From contig JBAZBO010000015.1 in NCBI GenBank assembly GCA_041671425.1, positions 1-14,879 of the forward strand: a stretch of DNA of 14,879 nt. The letters run 5' to 3'. The DNA is from JBAZBO01 sp041671425 (lineage in GTDB: Bacteria; Patescibacteriota; WWE3; UBA101185; UBA10185). This document shows positions 7,991-14,879 of the stretch, one piece after another (position 1 is the stretch's first letter; each line of letters begins with the position of its first letter). The notes under the pieces are model-generated. The model saw only the letters and a program-made list of their open reading frames with translations. It was not told the DNA's origin and ran no database searches. Position numbers and translations under genes: made by a program.

Positions 7991-8008
7991 CATAATATCA
8001 GAATTATG
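7991..8008. repeat. short inverted repeat in the gap between two GT-C genes
   Basis: CATAAT (7991-7996) and ATTATG (8003-8008) are perfect 6-base arms around a 6-base spacer, filling most of the 27-base gap. The stem is AT-only except for its end pairs and has no T-tract, so it is not a convincing terminator. It could be a protein site, a weak mRNA structure, or chance in AT-rich DNA. Confidence 0.3.
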
Positions 8009-8012
8009 GTAT

Positions 8013-9659
8013 CTAGGGCTTTTGCATACAGGACAGTATCACTTCCTTACCGTAAGCCTCTGCTATATGAGTGGTCTTTGATCCTATCTGGAAAAATGAG
8101 AATCCAGCGCCACACGACCAAAAAACTTTATAGTCCTTGATACAACCAGGAGCAGGGTCTTTGAAAATCACTTTGTATTTGCAGTATTCCCTTCCCTCAC
8201 ATTCTTTCTTTGTTTCATCAGTTACATTACCAGGCTTTATACCGCAACTAGATCCATACGATGAAGATATAATATGTATATCGGGTTTGTGGTTTTGCAC
8301 TCTATTCGACCTTATTAGCATAAATAGTGTTGTTACGAGTATGAAGATTACATGAACTATATATAGTCTATGAGAAACCCAAGCATATAGTTTTTTAAAT
8401 AATTCGGAAAACTTATCTTTTGAATAAGCATAGTCAAGTCTGAATATAACTAGAAGCAAGAATAGAGATACCCATGCTTGAGATGCCACTAGACTGACGC
8501 TCTTTAGCAAACCAATATTAGGTACAAGTAGTGTAAGATCAAAAATCTTGAGATAAAGAGGCTGATCATACATATTTTGCGTGGTCACTCCGTAGAAGGG
8601 GAACATATGAGCTACTGTTACAAAGTGGAAAAGAATTAGAGAAAGATTATTGCTAAAGGCTGCCATAGCAATCAGGGGTATAACAGCATACTGCGGGGCA
8701 ACCGCAGGTGAAAAAGCTAAAGACGCAGCTAGATATAAGGGCAGATACTCATTCCTGCTCCCCCATTTTCTTGAGGTAATAAAGCCATATAACGAAAGAA
8801 AGAGAATATAAAAAAAAGTATAATCTTTGAAAACGGGCATCCAACTAAAATTTGCCTTTACAAAACCCTCCGGGAGAAACAAATCTAGAAGGGGGGTTAT
8901 GAATGAATGCTGATAAACACTTCTATAGTTGATCACATGTGTAACAATTCCTTTTAGAGCACTATCAATAACATCCGGGTGTCTCGAAAGTTCTCCGACA
9001 AAACCGCCAACAAAGATCAAATATATAAGGAACGTAAACAATGCTTTTTCTTTTAAGGATATACGTTTATCATTATTGCCAAACAATAACCAAATTGGAA
9101 AAAGGAAAAGTATATGCTTCGCCATCAGTGACAAGCCAAAGAATATTGCAGAGAGACAATACTTGTACTGTGAGGGGTTTTTCCAATTTTTCTGATACAA
9201 GCCCCATCCTATAAGACCAAACAGTATCGCCATATTATCGTGTTGACCATGTGAACCAGATATCAGTATGGAGATACTGCTAGCTATATATATAAAGGCT
9301 GCATTTTTACCGAACAACTTCAGAATAAATAAGAAGAGCAGGCAGTCAATAATTGCAAGTGTGATTGCAATATGATTCTGAAAATCCGTAACGCTTGTTT
9401 TGCCAATTTTCTCACCAAATATACGAACTGCGCCAAGAACATGGTACTTTATTGGACCATAGTTGTATCTCTCAGTACTTGCATAAACACTCTTGTCCTG
9501 AACATACAATTGAGAGTTTAGGTAATTTGAATACATATCCTCGCTATGACCAATATTACCCACATAAACCCTAATGAAAATTTGAAAACACAAAAAAATG
9601 CATACCGCAGAGATTTTCAATATAGATCGAAGAACTTTACAAGTCTTAGTACTTGTCAT
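8013..9659 (-). CDS. GT-C/GT87-like membrane glycosyltransferase with a C-terminal SUEL-type lectin domain
   Basis: This 548-residue protein has two parts. Residues 1-420 are a polytopic GT-C-like module: helix 1 (about 12-32), an outer loop with GHSEDMYSNYL (37-47; E40/D41 candidate acids) and ERYNYGPIKYH (63-73), and GSHGQHDNMAILFGL (135-149), a stretch typical of GT87/polyprenyl-phosphate mannosyltransferase-like proteins. A final helix (about 432-450) is followed by an outside domain (461-548) resembling the SUEL/Gal_Lectin family: SSSYGSSCG, ECEGREYCKYKV, DPAPGCIKDYKVFWSCG and a closing EAYGKEVILSC. Its six cysteines (472, 487, 493, 506, 516, 544) could form three disulfides. The family binds galactose or rhamnose; here it may hold the acceptor glycan. 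Start overlaps the flavoprotein stop as ATGA; it ends with TAG. Confidence 0.82.
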   Translation of the reverse strand: MTSTKTCKVLRSILKISAVCIFLCFQIFIRVYVGNIGHSEDMYSNYLNSQLYVQDKSVYASTERYNYGPIKYHVLGAVRIFGEKIGKTSVTDFQNHIAITLAIIDCLLFLFILKLFGKNAAFIYIASSISILISGSHGQHDNMAILFGLIGWGLYQKNWKNPSQYKYCLSAIFFGLSLMAKHILFLFPIWLLFGNNDKRISLKEKALFTFLIYLIFVGGFVGELSRHPDVIDSALKGIVTHVINYRSVYQHSFITPLLDLFLPEGFVKANFSWMPVFKDYTFFYILFLSLYGFITSRKWGSRNEYLPLYLAASLAFSPAVAPQYAVIPLIAMAAFSNNLSLILFHFVTVAHMFPFYGVTTQNMYDQPLYLKIFDLTLLVPNIGLLKSVSLVASQAWVSLFLLLVIFRLDYAYSKDKFSELFKKLYAWVSHRLYIVHVIFILVTTLFMLIRSNRVQNHKPDIHIISSSYGSSCGIKPGNVTDETKKECEGREYCKYKVIFKDPAPGCIKDYKVFWSCGAGFSFFQIGSKTTHIAEAYGKEVILSCMQKP

Positions 9660-10984
9660 ACTTGGTTCCCAAAAATAACTTTGGAAGCAAACATCCCATT
9701 TTTAACAGCATTATTTACATCCCTGTTTGTCCCCACACCCATAGCAAAGTTGACCAAATAAACGTGGGGTAAAGGGACATTATAAACAGACAGTTTGTCA
9801 CTATAACCCTTATCCACAACATGCTGTGCATCTATAAACTTTGACACATTGTAATCAACCACATCGCTTTCACAAAAGTCTGGGAACATCTTCGTAATAC
9901 TGCTCATAATCTTGCTGAAAATAATGTGATCTTCTTTTCCATACAACCCGCTTTTACTATCCAAGTACATACCCACATAGTAGACATTTAGACCTTTATA
10001 CTTGCTCTTATCAATAAAGTTTGTGTGTTGTATAAAAACTGAAAAAGGCATTTCTTTATCACACATGTTTATCCAGTAGTATTCAGTCAAATCTTTTCTC
10101 GAGGTAAACAGAAGACATAAAACGCTTACGTAATCTATAGATTTTAGTCTACGTTCATAGATTTTATCGACAGCATTACGAACCAGACTAGAAAATACAG
10201 AAGAAGAAACGGCACAGATGACCTCATCAAACGAGCTAACAATACCGCTATAACTAATTTCAACACAATCCAAACTTTTCACATACGTTATTCTTTCTAC
10301 CTCTGAAGAGACCAATACCTTTCCTCCCATCTCTCTAAACCCATTCTCAAGCTCTTTAATGAGAAGATCCATTCCGCCATCTAGATACCATAACTGTTCT
10401 TCTACTCCCGAACGAGAATTGGACCTCTTGTGGACTCTCGCGTGAAACCAAACCATTGAAACATTCCGATAGAATTTGTGGAATTTACCCTCTAGGAGGG
10501 GCCCCCATATGTACTTGTATACCTGTTTGCCATAATACTTGTTTATCCATTCATAAGCAGAAACTTTATCAAAGGTGCCTTTAAACCTTATTACCTTCAA
10601 ATACAAAGAGAATGCAGCAAAGCGAGCCCTAGAGATGATATTCAACAAAGGAAGTCTAAGCATCTCCCCGGGGGTAGAAAATGGGTAAATCTTTCCATTA
10701 GAAAATACTCCTATCTTTGTATTACCCCAAATAATTCTCTTTTCTAAACCAAGTTCCCTAACTAAGGAAAGAAGATCATCATCGCCACTGAAAAAATGAT
10801 GATAAAGTTTCTCAACTTTACAACCTTGGATATCTACACAGGAGGCCTGACCACCCAAAAATTTTTCCTTCTCAAACAAAGTTACCTCAGCATTGTCTTC
10901 TCTATCCTTCAGGATCCTATATGCTGCAACCAACCCCAAGATACCACCACCCACTATAGCAACTTTTACTCTATGCTTAGTCAT
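9656..10984 (-). CDS. FAD-dependent oxidoreductase (amine oxidase / UDP-galactopyranose mutase / protoporphyrinogen oxidase-like)
   Basis: From the ATG at 10984 it has 442 residues. The N-terminal FAD-binding Rossmann fold is clear: VAIVGGGILGLVAAYRIL (8-25) and the ribose-binding acid E38 in LFEKEKFLGGQ (36-46). KLYHHFFSGDDDLLSL (59-74) is the histidine-rich segment typical of the COG1232-like flavoproteins found in polysaccharide clusters, and the C-terminal VYLVNFAMGVGTNRDVNNAVKNG closes the FAD site. It may catalyse a ring-form or redox change on a nucleotide- or lipid-linked sugar; the exact reaction is unknown. A longer frame begins with TTG at 10999, but the ATG at 10984, overlapping the GtrA stop by 8 bases (ATGACTAA), fits the family start and the packed layout better. 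It overlaps the next gene by 4 bases. Confidence 0.85.
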   Translation of the reverse strand: MTKHRVKVAIVGGGILGLVAAYRILKDREDNAEVTLFEKEKFLGGQASCVDIQGCKVEKLYHHFFSGDDDLLSLVRELGLEKRIIWGNTKIGVFSNGKIYPFSTPGEMLRLPLLNIISRARFAAFSLYLKVIRFKGTFDKVSAYEWINKYYGKQVYKYIWGPLLEGKFHKFYRNVSMVWFHARVHKRSNSRSGVEEQLWYLDGGMDLLIKELENGFREMGGKVLVSSEVERITYVKSLDCVEISYSGIVSSFDEVICAVSSSVFSSLVRNAVDKIYERRLKSIDYVSVLCLLFTSRKDLTEYYWINMCDKEMPFSVFIQHTNFIDKSKYKGLNVYYVGMYLDSKSGLYGKEDHIIFSKIMSSITKMFPDFCESDVVDYNVSKFIDAQHVVDKGYSDKLSVYNVPLPHVYLVNFAMGVGTNRDVNNAVKNGMFASKVIFGNQV

Positions 10985-11390
10985 CGGTTTTGTTACCAAA
11001 TGAATATTTTGAATTGAGAGAATACTGCAACACTAGAACAAAGAACATAGTCATAAGTTTGCTGACTAGCACCTCAATACCAAGTTTCTCATGAAATACA
11101 TAAAGCAATAGAGAACTAAGAATATAACCGCATAAACCTACAGAATAAAACTTAATAAATCTACTTCTAAGAGCGTCACTCACTTTGAAATTTAGTTTTG
11201 CGTTCCATATGAAATTGTTTGTAATTCCAACACTAACACTTATTAAATTCGCAAGTTGATAGTGCATGTCTAGGACCTTTACAAAAACATAGAACAGGGC
11301 ATAGTTTAGGGAAACGCCAGTTAAACCAATGGCAGTGTACAAAAGGAACTTTCTATATTTTTTGACTGCCGCTCTTATTATGTCTTTCAT
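10977..11390 (-). CDS. GtrA-family membrane protein
   Basis: A 137-residue protein with four membrane helices (about 15-38, 45-62, 79-98, 106-125). The family features are present: KFLLYTAIGLTGVSLNYALF at the first helix, NNFIWNAKLNF (58-68), RFIKFYSVGLCGYI (77-90), and QYSLNSKYSF near the end (122-131). GtrA proteins are thought to flip or carry polyprenyl-phosphate-linked sugars to outside-facing GT-C enzymes, which fits the three GT-C-like genes around it. It overlaps the upstream gene by 4 bases (ATGA) and the flavoprotein gene by 8 bases. It probably supplies the donor for the lectin-fused or the following GT-C protein; that pairing is inferred. Confidence 0.92.
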   Translation of the reverse strand: MKDIIRAAVKKYRKFLLYTAIGLTGVSLNYALFYVFVKVLDMHYQLANLISVSVGITNNFIWNAKLNFKVSDALRSRFIKFYSVGLCGYILSSLLLYVFHEKLGIEVLVSKLMTMFFVLVLQYSLNSKYSFGNKTDD

Positions 11391-12964
11391 CTACTATCTA
11401 CCCCCAAGACTTGGAAAACACATGAATTAGTGAACTGTTTTACCAACTTAAGGTTTTTACTTCCTGCAAAGATTTCAGCATCACAACTGCCAAAAACTGC
11501 CAAGAATTGGCTGTTCATTTCTACTAGGCTCATCATACCCTCTTCCGTATTTAGAGCATTTGTAAACACTTCTGAATCAAAATTCGTCTCTGATAAGTCA
11601 CGAATATTTATTAGGCGTCTTTGATGGACAGGAAGCCAAAAAACGGCTTCTAATACATTACCATATGGATAGACAACAAAGTGTGCATCCTCAGGAGTGC
11701 TTTTGTTTAGGTAAGAATATACCTCAGGAACGTGATCGATCTTCAGCACTCTTACAGGTACAAAGGTTTCCATCAAAGTAACCAAAGCTACACATATACC
11801 AATTGCTATCAAGGCTTTTCTACCATTTTTGGGCAGTTTCTCATATACAAAGTCAATGTTATGAGCTAGAAGTATCAATAATTGAAGTAAGATAACCACT
11901 GCAATTCTGGACGTAACCCGAAACATTGGAAAAAACCTATACATTAAATATCCAGGCGTAAATATCTTTAGTCCGGATATTGTAAAAAAGGGTGGCAATG
12001 TGAACAAAAATAGAAGAGTGATATTCAATAGGTAAAAAAGGGCTCTCTTTTTCTTTTCCTTACCAGCATGACGGAAAACATAACCAGAGCTTATTGCCAT
12101 AGAAACAAGTAAAACCGATCCAAAATAGCTGCCAGCGTGTTCGTCGTGAAAATAGTCATCGGAAAGGAAATAACCTGTACCTTCTATCTTTGAAAGAACG
12201 CCTCTGGCATATTTTCCCAACCAGGGATTTTTTACTGAAGGCAGAGCGTAATACCAGGGTCGGGAGCTAAAGGAGAAGAAATCCTCATACGGCCTTCTCA
12301 GGGTTTTCTGGGTAGTTTGAGTTAGATCAGCTTTAAGGTAATTATCACGAACGTAGGGATAAAGTGCAGCAGAAATCAAAACCCCAGAGAACAAGAGCAC
12401 AAGAAAATAACGTTTCACACAACCCAAGCTTAAACTCCTGGTGAGCAAACCAGAGACCGTGTAAACAAAAAGCAAAAGCAATATGATAAATCCACTATAG
12501 TTGGAGATCAGGGTGAATGTGAGTATACACAAACTTATGAGAAAGGCCGGTTTAAATCCCTTTTTGTCTTTGTATTTTTCTAAAATTAAGACAAACAATG
12601 GAAAAACCCAAATTTGGGATATATCTAGATGGACACCCAGATGGATCCACATATAGGATGAAAACGTGAAAACCAGTGAGTAGATAAAGGGGTTTTTATG
12701 CTTCTTAAAAAGTAAATGACTACAGAAAAGTGTGATAGCGATTGTAAGAAAGATAAGAAAATTGTAAAACCATGGTCCAAACCACCTAAGTGCATAAGAG
12801 ACAAACGTCCATATAATGGGTTGATTGGTTAGCCATGGGTGCAAAAGCCCATCGAAAATACTAGCATAGTGATCAGAAAACTTTTGGATCATCTGACCAG
12901 ACAATGACCCCCATAAGAGAAGATATGTTTGATCCGAAAAACCGCCCAGAATATACATAATCAC
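11387..12964 (-). CDS. YfhO/GT-C-like polytopic membrane protein, possibly lacking the first helix
   Basis: A 525-residue membrane protein with about ten helices. It starts almost directly with GGFSDQTYLLLWGSL (7-21), which in GT-C/YfhO-like proteins normally follows the first helix and lies outside the cell (D11 as candidate acid). Then come WFYNFLIFLTIAITLF (65-80), IHLGVHLDISQIWVFPL (107-123) and the family-typical FFPMFRVTSRIAVVILLQLLIL (344-365), followed by a C-terminal outer domain of about 125 residues containing HFVVYPYGN (428-436). The GTG at 12964 overlaps the upstream stop as GTGA; ATG at 12958 is an alternative. An in-frame TGA at 12985-12983 rules out a longer start in this frame. 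It probably acts on lipid-linked sugars on the outer face, or has a structural role; a degenerate or split enzyme is possible. Confidence 0.72.
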   Translation of the reverse strand: MIMYILGGFSDQTYLLLWGSLSGQMIQKFSDHYASIFDGLLHPWLTNQPIIWTFVSYALRWFGPWFYNFLIFLTIAITLFCSHLLFKKHKNPFIYSLVFTFSSYMWIHLGVHLDISQIWVFPLFVLILEKYKDKKGFKPAFLISLCILTFTLISNYSGFIILLLLFVYTVSGLLTRSLSLGCVKRYFLVLLFSGVLISAALYPYVRDNYLKADLTQTTQKTLRRPYEDFFSFSSRPWYYALPSVKNPWLGKYARGVLSKIEGTGYFLSDDYFHDEHAGSYFGSVLLVSMAISSGYVFRHAGKEKKKRALFYLLNITLLFLFTLPPFFTISGLKIFTPGYLMYRFFPMFRVTSRIAVVILLQLLILLAHNIDFVYEKLPKNGRKALIAIGICVALVTLMETFVPVRVLKIDHVPEVYSYLNKSTPEDAHFVVYPYGNVLEAVFWLPVHQRRLINIRDLSETNFDSEVFTNALNTEEGMMSLVEMNSQFLAVFGSCDAEIFAGSKNLKLVKQFTNSCVFQVLGVDSR

Positions 12965-13296
12965 CTTTTCCTTAAGCGTTCTTCAGTTAATGCCAAGGTA
13001 ACCTGCCAGATGGCAAAGAACAAAAGAGTGATGTACATCCAAACAGCTGCTCTTTCTGAGACAGAAGCAATACCAAGAACCGAAAAAATAACAAGGGCAA
13101 CTAAGGAAGAAGCCGCTATAGAAAGCAAAAAACTAGGTTCTATCAAGGATCTAAATGCAAAAATAACCATGACAAAAAGAACAATAAACAAGAACAGATC
13201 GCTTCTAGTAAAAAAAACGTCCATTGATGCAAGAAAGAAAAATACCACACCCGGATTCCCCTTTAACCATAGTAATACAGGAGTAACTTGTTTCAT
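12961..13296 (-). CDS. small three-helix membrane protein of unknown function
   Basis: From the ATG at 13296 it has 111 residues. Hydrophobic segments lie at about 33-49, 54-77 and 83-102, with a weaker one at 17-26, and the tail TEERLRKR is basic, so it is probably cytosolic. I do not recognise a named family. The ATG is chosen over an in-frame TTG at 13338 because it lies one base after the upstream stop (TAG T ATG) and has AGGAG 11 bases before it, while the TTG would force 41 bases of overlap. It overlaps the next gene as GTGA. Its position between two large GT-C/YfhO-like proteins suggests a partner of one of them; it might supply the first helix that the next protein lacks, but this is speculation. 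Confidence 0.68.
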   Translation of the reverse strand: MKQVTPVLLWLKGNPGVVFFFLASMDVFFTRSDLFLFIVLFVMVIFAFRSLIEPSFLLSIAASSLVALVIFSVLGIASVSERAAVWMYITLLFFAIWQVTLALTEERLRKR

Positions 13297-13297
13297 A

Positions 13298-14879
13298 CTA
13301 TCTTCTTCTCCTAATCTCCCAACGGATTGTGTACGCAAAAAAGCATATCAAGACAAAGGTTGCTAAGGTAAGTCCTATGTATAATAATCTCTGCGGATAA
13401 TACTCCAAAATCAATCTATAGTTTGAACGTCCACTCATATCATCAGGAGAGATGCTCCACATGTTGGCGTAACCATTCACTATTTGATGCGTAGCTCCAG
13501 CCACATATTCACTACCTAATGTCTCAAATATAGACCCGTCGATATAATCCTTTTCAGCTATTTCCTCACGGATATTACTCCCTGGATATTCAACCACTTG
13601 ATATCTCTCTGATCCGGATCGTAAAAGAGTTCCGAGAATACGATCAATGAATTCCCCAAAACTCCTCATGTGTGTTCCTTCCTGATCATCATCAGCAATA
13701 TAAAGCTTCCAATCGTTATTGAAGTTCTCACTAAAAATCAGATTATAAGAATTTGTAGCATTGCTAACGTCTATGTAATATTTTGTGGGGTTAACTCGAC
13801 GAAACAGGATTTGTGGTACATATGACATGTCTTCTATATCAAGTTTAGTGAAGATAACATCTGGACTGATATTCGGTAGAACTTCAACATTTTTTATATT
13901 TACACCAAAATTCTCTTGATCATTTGGGAAATATGAAAAGACTAGAAATGACTCATTCATTCCAAAATCTGCATTTACCTTAAGCTCAAAATGTGTATAG
14001 CAGTCGGCACTTTTGACCCCAAAACAACTATATGTAGGATAGAGATCTGATATTAAAACCATTTCTGATTTCTTCTCAGTTTCCACACCAAAATCCCAGT
14101 CATAATCGTTGGGACCCTCTATATCTCCCACCAGATACACCTTCAACCAACCCGCAGCGAGAGAATAATCAAAGGACACGTTATAACTACCCCTCTCTTT
14201 CCAATCCAACAAAGGAACGTAGCTAGAGAATGAATCAAGCGTAGAGGATACAACAGGGTTAATTCCAAAACCACCCCCCTCGATTCTAGCGAAACCAATA
14301 GGGTCAAATACAACATCACCCTGCGCAAGATTATCGTAATTGGCTGATAACTCAAGGTCAAGAAGATATACCTTACTCTGCTCAAGATAGACTTCAGGAA
14401 GTGAGGCTCCAATACCAAGTCTCGTAAAGCTTTGTGAAATAATGGGGGTCTGGGTTTCTTTTTCATAAAGTACATATCGACCCCCAAAGCTATCCAGCGA
14501 GAAAGCATCTCTCAAGAGGACAGAGTACAAACCAGAATTTGGTGTTTTTATTTCGTAGCAAAGATCTCTACAGGGGGATCTGTCTATAAAATAAAAACTG
14601 CCTTGAAAATCAGCTTTAAGCTCTAAGATTTCATCAAAGTAACGTTTTGCTACTCTGTTCGAATCTCTTTTGTTTACTTTCTCTATCATTGTGTCTATGT
14701 AAAAACCAACACTAGAAACTTCATCCCAATATGCTGTGTCTCTTTCAAGGTTTGGGACAGCATCCAAAAATTGCATATAGGACCTCAGGCCACTCATAGA
14801 CATCTCAAACAGGGTATCACTCAAATCTGCAGGGAGATCATACTGTATAAACTCCTGGAATCTCTTAACTGCAAGCCAC
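13298..14879 (-). CDS. C-terminal part of a large membrane-anchored GT-C/YfhO-like protein (5' partial)
   Basis: The frame is open to the right edge, so the TTG at 14824 is not the real start; 526 residues are visible. The first about 100 are polar and probably helical (KRFQEFIQYDL... to ...RYFDEILELKADF). Then follows a large beta-rich domain with four visible cysteines in two close pairs (PCRDLC and SCFGVKSADC), fitting disulfides outside the cell. TKYYIDVSNA, NLIFSENFNNDWKLY and QIVNGYANMWSI resemble the C-terminal outer domain of YfhO-like and DUF3367-like (AftD-type arabinofuranosyltransferase region) proteins. One helix (RLLYIGLTLATFVLICFFAY) about 30 residues from the end and a basic tail (WEIRRRR) anchor it, tail inside. 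The catalytic membrane part should lie beyond the window. It ends with TAG, one base before the next ATG. Family assignment is moderate. Confidence 0.75.
   Translation of the reverse strand, partial: WLAVKRFQEFIQYDLPADLSDTLFEMSMSGLRSYMQFLDAVPNLERDTAYWDEVSSVGFYIDTMIEKVNKRDSNRVAKRYFDEILELKADFQGSFYFIDRSPCRDLCYEIKTPNSGLYSVLLRDAFSLDSFGGRYVLYEKETQTPIISQSFTRLGIGASLPEVYLEQSKVYLLDLELSANYDNLAQGDVVFDPIGFARIEGGGFGINPVVSSTLDSFSSYVPLLDWKERGSYNVSFDYSLAAGWLKVYLVGDIEGPNDYDWDFGVETEKKSEMVLISDLYPTYSCFGVKSADCYTHFELKVNADFGMNESFLVFSYFPNDQENFGVNIKNVEVLPNISPDVIFTKLDIEDMSYVPQILFRRVNPTKYYIDVSNATNSYNLIFSENFNNDWKLYIADDDQEGTHMRSFGEFIDRILGTLLRSGSERYQVVEYPGSNIREEIAEKDYIDGSIFETLGSEYVAGATHQIVNGYANMWSISPDDMSGRSNYRLILEYYPQRLLYIGLTLATFVLICFFAYTIRWEIRRRR
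13308..13312 (-). promoter_or_regulatory. Shine-Dalgarno site deciding the start of the small membrane protein
   Basis: AGGAG sits inside the end of the upstream coding region, 11 bases before the ATG at 13296. It supports reinitiation at that ATG rather than at the upstream TTG. Confidence 0.6.

Noticed and set aside
12961..12985. Programmed -1 frameshift joining the small membrane protein to the next gene
   Set aside because: The AGG AAA AGG stretch does not form an X-XXY-YYZ slippery heptamer in the right frame; GTGA coupling explains the overlap.
14822..14824. TTG as the start of the rightmost gene
   Set aside because: The frame continues open through 14878 without a stop, so the protein is cut by the window rather than starting there.
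1..14879. Alternative genetic code (TGA as glycine), tRNA, rRNA, CRISPR, IS element
   Set aside because: TGA ends most genes at tight junctions; I saw no regularly spaced repeats, no transposase motif and no structural RNA signature.

Overview
This window is a single-direction cell-surface glycan locus. All thirteen protein-coding genes lie on the minus strand, so transcription runs from right (14879) to left (1). Both edges cut a gene. There are no rRNA, tRNA, CRISPR or transposase signals, and no gene-free stretch over 100 bases. Small tightly packed genes, standard stop codons (TGA ends most genes, so the Gracilibacteria/SR1 recoding is excluded), many polytopic GT-C-type proteins and no recognisable lipid A, teichoic acid or nucleotide-sugar synthesis genes suggest a member of the Patescibacteria/CPR (Microgenomates- or Katanobacteria-like). 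That placement is an inference from protein style, not from a marker gene.

Right block, in transcription order (14879 to 5902): the C-terminal part of a large membrane-anchored protein with a big outer domain; a small three-helix membrane protein; a YfhO/GT-C-like membrane protein; a GtrA-family four-helix protein; an FAD-dependent amine-oxidase/UDP-galactopyranose-mutase-like flavoprotein; a GT-C glycosyltransferase fused to a C-terminal SUEL-type (galactose/rhamnose-binding) lectin domain; a second GT-C-like membrane protein; and a class I SAM methyltransferase. Most neighbours overlap by 1-8 bases, which points to one translationally coupled operon.

Middle (5038 to 5876): a monocistronic cassette unlike its surroundings. 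It has a near-consensus sigma-70 promoter, a good Shine-Dalgarno site, a clearly GC-richer gene for a putative xylose-isomerase-like TIM-barrel protein, and a hairpin plus T-rich tract that looks like an intrinsic terminator. It looks like an independently expressed insert in the glycan operon.

Left block (5001 to 1): three cytosolic GT-B glycosyltransferases (one TuaH-like, two GT4 with the EX7E motif), each overlapping the next by exactly 4 bases, then a polymerase/ligase of the O-antigen ligase (Wzy/WaaL) family whose reading frame continues without a break into the first helix and DE motif of an ArnT/PMT-type GT-C glycosyltransferase. Together the genes suggest cytoplasmic assembly of a lipid-linked oligosaccharide (GT-B enzymes, methyltransferase, possibly flavoprotein), transfer or flipping of lipid-linked sugars (GtrA), and outside-facing decoration and polymerisation (GT-C proteins, Wzy-like fusion, lectin domain). 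The polymer itself cannot be read from the sequence.
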